From Bolinopsis microptera (lineage: Eukaryota > Ctenophora > Tentaculata > Lobata > Bolinopsidae): a DNA stretch of 64,000 bases. The notes under the pieces were generated by a model. It was not told where the DNA came from and did not search any database. It was given only the letters and a program-made list of their open reading frames with translations. The stretch lies in contig NC_087073.1 of NCBI RefSeq assembly GCF_026151205.1, positions 7,089,001 through 7,153,000 of the forward strand, given 5' to 3'. This document shows, one piece after another, positions 22,985-32,960 of the stretch; the stretch's first letter is position 1, and every line of letters begins with the position of its first letter. The position numbers and the translations under genes were made by a program.

Positions 22985-23200
22985 TAAAGCGCCCGCTCAT
23001 GGATATACACGATATCATTCCTTGCCATGAGGGCGGAACTATCGTATAGCACTTGGGCCCGTTGGGCCCTCCGTGCTATACGAAAATATCTCCGCCTCGG
23101 GCTGGCGCCCTCGTGGAGATATAAAATATTGCACGCGCACGCGCGTGCAATATTTAGTACCGCCCTCAAGGCTGCGGTGATATCTATATATATTATTATT
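22985..23200. repeat. Multi-hairpin (branched palindrome) element
   Basis: A GC-rich island nests several inverted repeats: CGTATAGCAC/GTGCTATACG with an inner GGGCCC pair; ATCTCC...GGAGAT; ATATTGCACGCGC/GCGCGTGCAATAT; and an outer stem GATATCA...AGGGCGG with CCGCCCT...TGATATC. The whole could fold as a branched cruciform. The outer arm (TACCGCCCTCAAGGCTGCGG) has an inverted partner at 19658-19710, showing that the element or its arm is dispersed. The 64-codon minus-strand frame across it is a by-product of the hairpins. Confidence 0.7.
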
Positions 23201-23271
23201 TAATCCATCTCGAGGTAGTTAGTACTCCAACTTCTTGAACTAAGTGGATACCTAAATCAAAACATTACCTC

Positions 23272-23436
23272 CTTCTTTTTTTGGGGTTGTTCGTGACGAC
23301 TCCATTCCTCTTTCTTTTCCAGGGAAAGGTTGTCCGATATGAGGGAGTCTCGTAACTCCCTGTTCATAATCCTCATCTACTCTCTCTATGAACACAAGGT
23401 TTCGGTATTTTGCTTGGTTATATCGAATCCGTACCT
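23272..23436 (-). other. Unidentified exon with clean splice borders
   Basis: After an AG acceptor, a minus-strand frame of about 56 codons reads VRIRYNQAKYRNLVFIERVD, EDYEQGVTRLPHIGQPFPGK and ends KKEG at GTAATG. It is stop-free with a balanced composition. Possible further pieces lie downstream at 23609-23872 (FSSDVSSSTTGKRRMVPRKT in one frame). The family is unrecognised; probably a mobile-element or host exon. Confidence 0.35.
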
Positions 23437-24075
23437 GAAAGTTTTATATTTTACATTTATTATATATAAAACAAAGTGTAAACACAACGCTGCTATATAA
23501 TCTTTCTCTAAAGAAACAGTCAACAGAATTATAAAACTTGCATTCTACGTCAATTTGCTCTGTCAAAAGCAATTTCCAAAGCAATTTCCAAAGCAATTTT
23601 ATATTTAACTAAATAAAAAGATAAAAAGAAGGACAGTCTTGCGTCCGGTCCCTCCTGTTAGCTTCTATTAATTTAAAAACGAAAATGTCCCTTGTTTGTA
23701 TCTTAGCGGCGGGGCTAATGACACCTTTATTCTTAGGGTTTATCTTCTTGTGATCATTCTTCATAGTACCTTTCTTCAAGGGTCTTCCTTGGAACCATTC
23801 GTCTTTTTCCAGTGGTAGAACTGGACACATCTGATGAAAATGTTTTCCTTTGATCACCCCCAATTGCATCAACGAATAGAGGGGCTGAATTAGCTTTCAT
23901 GACTGAGAAAAGGATGTTAGTTCAAGGAATATAGAGCAGGCATGATATGAAGATGGAAATGGCGCATTTACCATATTTGGGCCTAAAATTGCCATTTTCT
24001 GCCCAAGTATGATGAAATGCACTGCATAACGTAATTTGTTGCAGATGGATACCATCCTGTTAAACAAATTAAAAT

Positions 24076-25045
24076 CTAAAAGCAACATAATACAATAGTA
24101 GTTGTCTTCTTTAGAGAAAAGGAGAAAATTTTAACAAATCTAATACATTCTTTCTTACACATTTCACCTAATAAATATTTAAACTTGTGCATATTCCTAA
24201 TATGTGTAAGATTACTTGCCTTTCTAGGAATAAGTGAGAAGAAATTTATCTTAACAGCAGGAAAAACCTGTTTTGTTAGGATTAAAAGATCACTAATATC
24301 TTCAAATATACGTTTAATATTAGAATCTAGAAGCAAATTTTCGACATCATTTCCCCCAACTTGAAGAAAAACGGTTGAGACACTTGAGGTGTTGTATTGT
24401 TTGGCAGTCTTTTCAACTTCATCGTATATATCACATGCGTGCGCTCCAGGCCGGCAGACTACTTTAAGGTTTCTTCTACGCTTGGAAAGTGTGTCTATTT
24501 TCAGGCTCTTGAGTAGGGAGCTGCCAAACACAAATGTGTCAGGGTATGTGGCATCTTTGGTAGTGATGGCTTCAAGGGGGTATGAGGTTCTTAAGAAAGT
24601 TGTGGGGAGAAGAGGTAAATGGGGGATAAGAGATAACAGCAGGTTCTGCGATAAGGGCTTCTTTTGGTGGCAGCAGACATCGGAAGGTGACTCTGTACCG
24701 GACTCCTCTTTCATTCTTTACTTCTTTGTCTCCAGCATGCAATGTGTTTCGTGGTAATATAATTGCTGGAAGCCAGGGAGCATCGTAAATATGCTCTGGG
24801 GAGTAAAAGTGAAGTACTTGACGGAATTCGTTTTGTCCAGGGAGATATTGATTTTCTGAGTTGCACCAATAGAGAGTGTTGAGATTGGTGCGTCTGGATC
24901 AAGGCATTATTCATCATCTTTATGCAGAGGAAGATGACATACATCGGTGCTGTACCTGTTAACTAACATGGAGTTTAGCCCCTCACTGGTGGTCGACCTC
25001 CCACTGTGAAGCTTCTGTTGTACCCCTGTATAGTACAAACTAATT
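24076..25045 (-). pseudogene. Decayed LINE ORF1: AlkB-like dioxygenase plus SGNH hydrolase
   Basis: The upstream part (about 25015-24715) reads EGLNSMLVNRYSTDV, then LPLHKDDE (HxD iron ligands), PISTLSIGATQKI, SIFTMLPGFQQLYYHETH (distal His), and after one frameshift ERGVRYRVTFR (the paired Arg of AlkB-type 2OG-Fe(II) dioxygenases). A TAA also interrupts it after the DDE. The open frame 24714-24076 continues with an SGNH/GDSL hydrolase: FVFGSSLLKSLKID (block I), VSTVFLQVGGNDVENLL (GxND block III), ending before the Asp-x-x-His block. The order AlkB then SGNH matches the intact ORF1 at 38168-39760, although the sequences have diverged strongly. This is a broken copy of the same kind of LINE ORF1; no attached ORF2 was seen. 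Confidence 0.75.
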
Positions 25046-25502
25046 AAAGTAATCAAGGCCAGGTGTGGCCAAGGTTTGAACGTAATAAAACGACTATCTG
25101 TACAATCAACTTATTTATTGGTTTTTTTCACATGTGGAGCACAAGCCGAGACTCTTGTTAGCGAACTTTATGTGGAACATGACAACATGAAAGAAGAAGA
25201 CATCACTGTCACGATCCCTCTCTACACCACCATATATCACCCCACCCTCAGCCCACTCCTTACTCCTTTTAAACATCTCTCTCGCTCCATCACTATCCCT
25301 CCACTCGAGCCTACATAATTAGCCTGAAATTTGTATTAAGTATTAGATTAACACTTTTTCATATAAAATGTGACATGGAATAGTAAAATACGACTCATTC
25401 TTGAAAAATGAAAGAAAGGAAGAAAATGAAATGCAGGTACTCACGTTGCAATTTTCACAAGGTTCTGGATCTTCTTAACCATTCGCTGTTCTGACGTTGC
25501 AT
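25046..25502. other. No supported gene
   Basis: A plus-strand 80-codon frame (25076-25318) has a hydrophobic start, but it abuts the LINE relic and has no splice or family support. The rest is unremarkable. Confidence 0.3.
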
Positions 25503-25823
25503 TTATTGCAGTAACTTTGTTATATTATCTCCACTCTGGTTTACCAAATGATAGACTTCATTGCTATGATAGACTTCAATGCTAATCCTCCAATGACAGA
25601 GGCTGAAATATAATGGTTGGCATAATACATAATACATAATGTAATACATACAAACAAACTTGTAGTCCGGATTCTTGTAGAACTTGACAGAAGAGACCAC
25701 TGTACCGTTCCTCCTTTTCTGATATAAAACCGTCAGCCGCTCAGCTAATTTCTTGGAGAGTTCACTGCCGTTACTACCGAGTTTCTCTAAAATGAATCTG
25801 ATCGAATCCTCAGCCTTTGACAA
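25503..25823 (-). pseudogene. Exon-like frame, possible transposon gene relic
   Basis: The N-terminal half (SKAEDSIRFILEKLGSNGSE, LAERLTVLYQKRRNGTVVSS, VKFYKNPDYK) is protein-like and helical; the C-terminal half is AT-rich translation of non-coding DNA. The RRNG...LL/VKFYKNP pattern recalls a short helix found near the C-terminus of some hAT-like transposon proteins (RR..DL..L..YL.NP), but this is a weak resemblance. Confidence 0.3.
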
Positions 25824-25859
25824 GTTCTAACTTCTCTTACACAAGATTCCTGTGATCAC

Positions 25860-26470
25860 TTGACATTTTTTATTTATCGGACAAGTTTATAAGACAAGTA
25901 AGCAGTGAAGTGTAAAAGTAATACGATCAACTGTTGATTACTATTTAATTGATTCAAATTACAGTATTACTTTTAAGTTTTAACTCCACTTCAAACTTTT
26001 CAATGAAACGAGAAGTTTTCAATGAAACGAAAAGTTTTATTTTGCATTCCTTTAATCATCACATAAAATAAGAGCTTAAACCACGAATTAGTCAGCTAGA
26101 CGTAAACTTGGGGAAAGATTCTTTATTTAAAAAACTTTATTTGGTTGTTAGTATTTTTATCATGGTAAGTGGTTGAATTTAGGGGAATTTAGTGAGACAG
26201 GGTCAGTTTCTCTATTGTCTTAAAAAAATTTATACTTTACAGTAGGCAATGCTGAGTGTCAGGAATGAAGGACCAAAACGCTTGGGGCTAACAATGGCCC
26301 ATTCACAAACCACTTCAGACATGGCAATGATGTCATTTATGCTTAATTCGTCTGAAACTGACCCTACTGACCCTTCTGCACTTTTGATTTTTAAGCCTTA
26401 CCTTGAAGGGTGACAAACATCGGATGATATCATGAACTGTCTGCTAGTCTGTTTCAGTGAGTTTTAAGTT
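25860..26470. other. No gene seen
   Basis: AT-rich DNA with short duplications (GAAACGARAAGTTTT at about 26004-26038). No supported coding frame. Confidence 0.4.
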
Positions 26471-26476
26471 GTCCAG

Positions 26477-27540
26477 GGGGTCCTTTCCGAAACGGTACTG
26501 AAGTCAAAAATGGTACTTAAGTAAAAAGTTAAGCAAAAAGTATTTTCGAAATGAGACTTAAGTGCAAAAACTTAAGTCATATTTCGCACTTAAGTATTTT
26601 TACTTAAGTAGAGAATTTTACCTAAGTACGTACTTAAGTGCGGTATTTATCACTTAAAATGTAAGTATGGTCTAGAGGTTACTTAAGTGCCTAAATTGTA
26701 ACTCTAACTCAAAATATTAAAAGTAAAACAAGTTTTTGAAAGGTTGCAAACTAATAGTATAATTACAGAATTATTTTCTCCCTAAGCGGATAACCACTGT
26801 CGCCTATCAGCCATCCAGTGTAGCCGCGGTTTAACTGGGAGCAAATTGTGCTATTGTTCCATATCGTGCTGTCGTGTACCGAACCGGGCCACTTCACTGT
26901 GCATGACGTGATTTCCTGATTCATCGAGCATATCAGCTGTACGTTAATCGAATGATATCCTTTGCGATTCACATAAATCTCCTCGTTTGATTATTATTTG
27001 AGTTCCATCAATTGCACCAAGACAACTTGGGAATTGACCATAGTCCCAGAAACCATCCTTAATAAGACTTAGTCTGCTCGAATCGTCAACTGTCAGAAAC
27101 TGCACAAAATATCATTTAATGCTTTTGATACCCGAACAATTATTTTATAAATGGATGATGGTGCTATCCCATAGTTCGATAATGTGAAGAGTTTGTAGGG
27201 AACTCCCAGAACCAAAGAAACTAAGCGCTACTTTTTCAGCACAACAAGAGACGCGTTCAATAAACTGTAAAATCTCAAACAGAACGCGCATCACGATTGT
27301 ACAAATGGTCAGAGTTTTAGTGCGAGTCTTAGCGCGGCTTTCACACGTGCACTTAAGTTGCACTTGAGTTGATTTTTGAACGCGACTTAAGTACATTTTT
27401 GTACTTAAGTCTCAAACTTGAAACAGAATAAGTAAACTTTGGGAAATACATAAGTAGAGTTTCGGAAACACTTTCACTAATTCTACTTAAGTCGACCATA
27501 CACATAAGTGCCACTTAAGCGTTTTTTCGGAAAGGACCCC
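26477..27540. mobile_element. PIF/Harbinger element, about 1.06 kb, degraded
   Basis: The termini are inverted: GGGGTCCTTTCCGAAAC on the left and its complement (TTCGGAAAGGACCCC) on the right, each bordered by CAG (26474-26476 and 27541-27543), a 3-bp target duplication as used by PIF/Harbinger and relatives. Both subterminal regions carry many copies of the palindrome ACTTAAGT, plausible transposase-binding sites. Inside on the minus strand lies a Harbinger transposase fragment. A second enzyme gene (the Myb-like partner) is not seen, so this is an internally deleted or eroded copy. Confidence 0.75.
26763..27130 (-). pseudogene. Harbinger (HARBI1-like) DDE transposase fragment
   Basis: The frame reads MNRKGYHSINVQLICSMNQE, VKWPGSVHDSTIWNN, GWLIGDSGYPLREK, matching the DDE_4 transposase of PIF/Harbinger: the N-R-K-G-x-H-S-x-N-V-Q strand, the second catalytic Asp in GDSGYPL and the K-W-P-G-S-V-H-D-S block. 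Just upstream in another frame is DYGQFPSCLGAIDGTQIII with the first catalytic Asp (G-A-I-D-G-T), separated by a one-base frameshift. The third acidic residue and C-terminus are missing. HARBI1-type genes descend from this family, but here the frame is broken and lies within its transposon ends. Confidence 0.85.
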
Positions 27541-27589
27541 CAGGTCAAGATCCAACAAAAGTTTGGGGCGTGAAAAACCAGGCTCAAGT

Positions 27590-28080
27590 GTCTTATAATC
27601 GCTGATTAAATCCATTGCCTCTTCCTCTCTTCGCACAGAAATCTATTCTTCTTCTTAGCAGGACTGCCGCCTGCTATCCACGTAACTCGTATGAAACTCC
27701 ATTGAGAAAAATCATTGAATACATTTAAAAAATTTATGTTTATTTTTAATCGTATTAAATCACATGTTAGCTGATTCCAAACAGTGTCCGCAGTTACTTA
27801 GGTTTACAATAATTTGTAACAGCTACATGTAGATAACTAATATTAAAATAGGGCAAACTAATAAGACTTACAATTAACAATGTTTTTAACAAGAAATTGT
27901 ACTAAATTATAAAACGGTTTTTGATAGATCTGACGAATGCTTGATGCTCGAGTATGGCGAACCCAAAACAGCCTGGCTCTTACTAAAAGTATAATGCCAA
28001 ACCACTACCAGTGAAACTTTATATTAAAAAAGCGTTTTTGTATTTAAATTATATGTTTGCAGGCCGGAATAGCTTCTTCT
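27590..28080. other. Spacer with a fragment of the triplicated gene
   Basis: At 27600-27690 a diverged copy of GCTGATTAAATYCATTG followed by TTCGCACAGAAATCTAT matches the 3' exon of the zinc-motif repeat at 31735-31800, so this is a fourth, truncated copy. The rest is AT-rich without gene support. Confidence 0.5.
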
Positions 28081-28084
28081 CAAT

Positions 28085-28375
28085 TCAAATACAGTCTGTA
28101 AGGATACTATCAAGCCAATCATTCCCAATTTTACTTAAATGAAGCCCATCCAATTCCAAATCTCCGCCAAATAAGTCCTTCACAGTACCTTTTATAAACA
28201 TGGCTTCTCGAAGGCTAACAAAAGATATAACTGAACTAGGAAACCGTACTTTCATGACCTTTAGTGTAAAATCCCGGATGATCACATTCAGCTTCTTGAT
28301 AAACATATTTGATGACATAATGCTAACATTAACTTGTGGTATACCTAGCTCTAGTAAGGAGCATATGATTATCAT
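28085..28375 (-). pseudogene. C-terminal piece of an SGNH-hydrolase ORF1
   Basis: The frame ends FGGDLELDGLHLSKIGNDWL, the D-x-x-H block V of SGNH/GDSL hydrolases (the same DGLHL motif as in the intact ORF1 at 38168-39760), preceded by KLNVIIRDFTLKVMKVRFPS. The N-terminal blocks are absent. In CR1-group LINEs an esterase of this kind is encoded by ORF1. The piece lies upstream, on the minus strand, of the ORF1 relic at 24.1-25.0 kb, so it is a separate copy or the result of a rearrangement. Confidence 0.6.
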
Positions 28376-28495
28376 CAGGATATCAAGTAACTATAAATGT
28401 TATATTATATATATTATATGTTATAGGTTCGAAATCTTCCAATTATACAATGTCTTTTAAATAACCTGGAGCGTCATCATGGTAGCAGACTTTTG

Positions 28496-28573
28496 AGTCT
28501 TGACGTCATTTCCCATGGAACCTTGTCTTTGGTAGGACGATTTTGGTGATGACGATGTTTGTGCTGAAATAAT
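28496..28573. repeat. Inverted copy of a 75-bp block at 32968-33040
   Basis: GACGTCATTTCCCATGGAAC and the following AAAGAC/GTAGGACGATTTTG block recur in reverse orientation at 32968-33040, 4.4 kb away, with few differences. It may be one end of a dispersed repeat. Confidence 0.7.
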
Positions 28574-28816
28574 GTGGTATTCTAAGACTCTCGGAAATTA
28601 TTCTACCTAGCAATGGAATACATGCAAATAGTTGGTTCAATTTGAGGAGACGAGAACTAAGAAAAGGCATAACTTCAAGATGCTTAAAATTTTGAAAGAA
28701 AAGTCGCTAAGGCAAAATCAGATAGCATCCTGCTGGCGTTGCTAGAGAGTTCCTCTTCTCCACTCTCAATTTGTCTGGCATGGGGGTGGGGTGGCATCAT
28801 GTAGGGTGGGGTGACA

Positions 28817-29230
28817 TCATCTTTGGTGGACTGGTGTGTTCAGTGTTGCTGGTTTGACAGTCCTTCGCTTTACTGTGCCCTTCGTCTTATCTTTGTCCGA
28901 ATCCTCAGCTATCTCCACATCCGTATTGCTGCTCCCTTGTAGGTGCACCGACATGTTGAGCAGCTCCCTGCTCAGAAGAGTTTCTTTGGAGGCAAAACCC
29001 AGCCACGCCCTTGTGAGGGGACAGTCTATCTTCGCTCCTTTGTTGTCTCTCCATTGGATAAGGGCCTTTACCTGTTCCTTTGTTGATTTCAAGATCAGCA
29101 GGGTCTCCTTTAGTCTCCTCACAAAGATTGGAGGTCGGTATAGTTCCAGCAAGTCCAGGTCTGCTATTGCACCCAGTGTGTACTGGACAATTTTGTTGAC
29201 GTGGGGGAGATTGTTGTTAAAATGGTTGTT
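28817..29230 (-). other. Open reading frame or exon, unrecognised
   Basis: A stop-free minus-strand frame of about 135 codons runs NKIVQYTLGAIADLDLLELY, RPPIFVRRLKETLLILKSTK, a helical KEQVKALIQWRDNKGAKI, then ELLNMSVHLQGSSNTDVEIA and an acidic-basic tail DKDKTKGTVKRRTVKP. It is the longest frame here outside the transposon enzymes that looks like ordinary protein. No motif allows a family call; it could be a single-exon ORF of a mobile element, since it sits just downstream of the RT gene at 29477-31261 on the same strand. Confidence 0.4.
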
Positions 29231-29476
29231 AGAATTGCTGATTCAAACAGATCAGTCGTTGTTTACTTAAGAACAATTTATTTCAATCACAGTTATACCG
29301 ATACATTGAAATTCTTTCAAAGATAACAATACACTTTAATACATGTCTCGGCTACTTTCATAATAAGTACTACTGCTTATTTATTATATTAAATCAAAGT
29401 TCTAAACAAGGGATAGTTTAAAAAACAACGCCCAAGTCTAATCTTTCCCTAAAACAAAAACTAAAAATTAAAAACT

Positions 29477-31261
29477 TCATTGCAATTTCCGCCAATATCT
29501 CTTGTCATAACTCAAATTACGGAGATAATGCAGGTCAAAGATATTATTTAAATAAAGATTTCTTTTACATAAATCATGCACAATCAGCGAGAATAGATTG
29601 CTTTGGGGTCTTCCTCTTCTCCCTGGTAAGTCCAGTGTATTGATGGCAAAAATGAGGGAAGAAAACGCTGGTCCGTCAATAGGACCCCGCAAAACATGTC
29701 CTAACATTCTCCACCGACTACGGGCCACTTTTTCTGACAATGGTTCAGCATTGCAGCGTTTATACAAGTTTTTGTTGGAGATGACTCCTGGGTACTTTAT
29801 ATTCAAAATAGTGCGAAGATGTCTGCGGTGAACAACATCTAGTTTTTCAAGGAATATTTTGGGGACGGCCCAACAGGATGAGTTGTACATAAGAACCGAT
29901 ACGACCAAAGCATTATACAGTATTAGACGTTTGTTTAGGGGCAGTTTATCACTCCAGGCCTTCTTGTAATTGTTAAAGGCAGCATATCCCAGGTTTATGC
30001 GACGCTGAATATCAGCTTTGCTACACAAGACGGACCCTAGAGTGATACTTTTCCTCCATGCTTCATTCCCCGACACTAATTTTCCATCACTGTCGACTTC
30101 ACCCGTACTAGCTAAATAAACATGAGTGAAGTCCGTTTTGTCTTCATTGACAAAGAGGTTCCATTTCTCGAGTATAGCTGTTGCCTGGGGCAAAATAGCT
30201 CTCAAGTTGTCTTCCTCTTCATCATTGAAGTCAACATCATCAGCATATTCAGTGTCAAGTGGAAGGCCAGCAATAGTAATCGGGGGGATCGGCCTATCTA
30301 AACTGATTGTTATAGTCCATCTAAGTTCATTCAAAGCACCAGCCAAGACAAGGGTGAACAGACAGCCGGATAGACAGTCACCTTGGAAAGCTCCAAGGAG
30401 ACTTAAAAACTCGGCTGAAAGAACTCCATTTACCTTCACCCGTAGCTTTGTGTTGGACAACAACAACCGGACAATCCTCAGCTCATCCTCAGTACAGCCA
30501 CACAGTTTCAGGAGTTCAAGAATCGTAGTGCGTTTGATCGTGTCAAATGCACTAGACATATCAATGCCCATGCGATGATACTCCCATTTCTTTCTTTGGA
30601 CAACTGACAGTAGAACTCGCTGACACCAAACAATATCAGCACAAGAACGAGCGCGTTTATATGCGCACTGCCATGGACCAGTGAAGGCGTTCACTTTTTC
30701 TTCTATCCTTTTAAGAGTAGCCATAGACAGAATTTTTCTGGCTGCATTGGACAAGGTGAGTGGACGTAAATTCTTCAGAGGACCAATAGGTTTTTTTGGC
30801 TTCTGTAAGGGTGTTATAGTAGCCTCTCCAATGGAAATGGGGAAAGTATGTGTCTCGAAACAACTGTTGATGATTCCAGCATAATGTTCATGGACTGTAC
30901 TATTAGAGTACTTAATTAGCTCGTTGGGTATTCCATCGGGACCATTTGCCCTCCCATTTTTCAAGCTAGAGGTGGCTGCATGTATTTCAACTCCAGTAAA
31001 AGGGACATTGAAAGCACGTGGTAGTCCCTCAAAAGGCTCGAGAGGTTGCTCATTGCGAGTCAGCTGTTTTTCGAGATAGTCTCTAACAACAGAAGCTTTC
31101 ATGTCGTCAGATGCAATCAAACAGCCATTTTCATCATGAACACCAATCGAGTTATTAGGTGGTTTACTTTTCTGATGATGTCTTACTGCTTCAAACATTT
31201 TTCTGGAATGGTTTGTGTTAGTAATATCACTATAGGTCTGATCAGCTTGAGCAGACCTCAC
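29477..31261 (-). CDS. Non-LTR reverse transcriptase, 5'-truncated ORF
   Basis: The 594-residue frame carries RT blocks in order: NGRANGPDGIPNELIKY, PLKNLRPLTLSNAARKILS, GIDMSSAFDTIKRTTILELL (block A, catalytic Asp), LLGAFQGDCLSGCLFTLVLA (block B), the catalytic box YADD at about residues 339-342, and then VPKIFLEKLDVVHRRHLRTI and RWRMLGHVLRG, a thumb/C-terminal arrangement common in RTE-like and related LINE proteins. The endonuclease domain is absent and the frame starts after stops, so the copy is 5'-truncated. It uses target-primed reverse transcription in the intact element. The uninterrupted frame suggests recent insertion or selection. GAFQGD in place of the usual G-x-P-Q-G separates it from the CR1-type RTs in this window. 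Confidence 0.85.
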   Translation of the reverse strand: MRSAQADQTYSDITNTNHSRKMFEAVRHHQKSKPPNNSIGVHDENGCLIASDDMKASVVRDYLEKQLTRNEQPLEPFEGLPRAFNVPFTGVEIHAATSSLKNGRANGPDGIPNELIKYSNSTVHEHYAGIINSCFETHTFPISIGEATITPLQKPKKPIGPLKNLRPLTLSNAARKILSMATLKRIEEKVNAFTGPWQCAYKRARSCADIVWCQRVLLSVVQRKKWEYHRMGIDMSSAFDTIKRTTILELLKLCGCTEDELRIVRLLLSNTKLRVKVNGVLSAEFLSLLGAFQGDCLSGCLFTLVLAGALNELRWTITISLDRPIPPITIAGLPLDTEYADDVDFNDEEEDNLRAILPQATAILEKWNLFVNEDKTDFTHVYLASTGEVDSDGKLVSGNEAWRKSITLGSVLCSKADIQRRINLGYAAFNNYKKAWSDKLPLNKRLILYNALVVSVLMYNSSCWAVPKIFLEKLDVVHRRHLRTILNIKYPGVISNKNLYKRCNAEPLSEKVARSRWRMLGHVLRGPIDGPAFSSLIFAINTLDLPGRRGRPQSNLFSLIVHDLCKRNLYLNNIFDLHYLRNLSYDKRYWRKLQ

Positions 31262-31710
31262 TTCAACTAATCTTCAACTACTGCTTATAACTTTATAAGT
31301 ACTTTTAATTTAAACTACTTATAATGACTACTAATATTATTACTATAACTACTACTTCATAATAAGTACTAATTGTACAGAAGGTCTTTGCCAAGCTGCA
31401 ATAATTCTGTTGGACAGCTAACATCTTTTTATAATTTGCGTCGACTTCCTCTGGTACACTTAATCCAGTATGGCGAAGTTAGCTTCAATTGCCACCATTT
31501 CGACTTGCTGTAAACTGAATGAGAAGTTTGTTTACAATTTCGTCATAAAAACCATTTAAAGCTTGATTTTGTGAATGATCTATATCTGGTCTTACGACAA
31601 CACAAAATTGTTTGAGACTATGGCATAGTCTGAAATAAAATGTAAACTCTCAATATTACAGTTCTACATTTGAATGATCAAAATTGAAGATTTGAAAAAT
31701 ATTTCATATC
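31262..31710. other. AT-rich spacer upstream of the RT gene
   Basis: ACTAC/TACTT words repeat near 31290-31370. No endonuclease remnant of the LINE could be read here. Confidence 0.4.
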
Positions 31711-32960
31711 TTAATAATTAAACTCCAGTTTCTTCAAATAGCTGATTAAATTCATTGGCACTTCGCACAGAAATCTATCCTTCTTCTTATCAGGACTGAC
31801 ATCCACGTAAAGTCTAAACAGCTGATCTGGAATGATGTACACGTCCTTTTTCAGTAGCTTATAATATTCAAAAGCCCCAACGAAAGTGGATAATAACACG
31901 TGCGAATAAACCCTTATTAATTGTTATGAAGATATTTAAAACTATAACGCAATCAAAACAAACTTTTAAATCATGCTGCGAAGATCTTCAAGCTTCCCGA
32001 ACATAGCATTTAAATCCCCTCGGTGGATTTCTCAGTTTTTCTCTGGTCTTGTTGAGGAACCCAAGCAATGGACTAAAAAAAATAAAGAAAAAAATAAAGA
32101 AATCGCTGAAAAGACACATGCTGAGTCAATGTCTCATAACAATTGTCTCTCTATCTTATTGACCGGACGGCCCTGGTTCGTCCTCTGAAGCTGAGTCGTC
32201 TGACTCGCTGAAACTATCTATAATTTGAATAGTATCCAATATCTCTACTGAAGTTTCTTCGATCTGAAAAAATGTAAGTTATCACTCGAAGTATCAAGAT
32301 TCCCCTACTAAAGCCTAACAAAGCCTCTCCAATTAGGAGTTACTACTTATAAATTGTTGAGCAAGTGCAGCCTTCAGGCGTGACTCAAACTTCACAGCAG
32401 CAGTGGGACGGTGATTTCTTGTCCAGTTTTTTGTCTGGACCTTGGACATGTTTGATGGTGGCTGGAGGCTGGCTGGCTCCAGCTTTGCACCATGTTTGGG
32501 TCTGCCGCTCTTTGTTGAGATTCGAAGAACTTTTTCAACGTTCCTGCTTTCATTTCATTACTGCGTTTCTCTAGCAATCGCATTTGTTTTGCTTTGTTGC
32601 TAGCATTCTTCCTCTTACATTCCAAATTCGTACAGCAGCCATCGTGGGATTCGAGGACATCTTCCGCGGTGCTCTTGGTACATATCCTGCATACCCTGAG
32701 CGATGCTGGATCAAACTCAGGAAATTCCATTTCGGGATTGTTCATTTTGCTGGAAAATAGTGTTATTAGAATTAGAATTAGAATCAAATTCACGTGCAGC
32801 AATACAATGATAATAATAAATAATTTTATTACCAAAAATATCCCCGATCGAAAAATAATGATGACCCTGTCATGGTATAATATATAATTTAAAGAATTCC
32901 CCGTTACACACAAGACTGCAATAATTTAAATGCTCATTCGTGGATTCCGAAGGAATAAAT
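31711..32960 (-). repeat. Copy A of a small multi-exon zinc-motif gene
   Basis: Three exon-like pieces on the minus strand: a zinc-motif exon (32745-32392); an acidic exon after TTTTTTCAG at about 32263-32165 (TIQIIDSFSESDDSASEDEP then GPSGQ and stop); and a last piece at 31899-31711 (GAFEYYKLLKKDVYIIPDQL, FRLYVDVSPDKKKDRF). Close copies lie at 40014-40905 (B) and 43920-44960 (C), and part of the same unit at 33036-33072. The high identity, including introns, marks a recently duplicated gene or mobile element. No terminal repeats or transposase were recognised. Confidence 0.7.
32392..32745 (-). CDS. Zinc-motif exon, copy A
   Basis: After the acceptor TTTTCCAG an ATG opens MNNPEMEFPEFDPASLRVCR. 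The Cys pattern C-x2-C-x13-14-C-x4-C (CRICTKSTAEDVLESHDGCC then TNLECKRK) suggests a small zinc knuckle. A basic helical stretch follows (ASNKAKQMRLLEKRSNEMK) and then a Gln/Ser-rich tail. Compared with copy C, copies A and B carry extra bases near the end that change the tail to KTGQEITVPLLL and a stop. The upstream Leu/Ile-rich part of the open frame is intron. The function is unknown. Confidence 0.5.
   Translation of the reverse strand: MNNPEMEFPEFDPASLRVCRICTKSTAEDVLESHDGCCTNLECKRKNASNKAKQMRLLEKRSNEMKAGTLKKFFESQQRAADPNMVQSWSQPASSHHQTCPRSRQKTGQEITVPLLL

Noticed and set aside
22975-23169. Arg/Ala-rich 64-codon frame
   Set aside because: It is produced by GC-rich hairpins and has no independent support.
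25076-25318. Plus-strand frame with a signal-peptide-like start
   Set aside because: It abuts, on the opposite strand, a LINE relic, is AT-rich, has no Cys pattern or family motif and no splice support.
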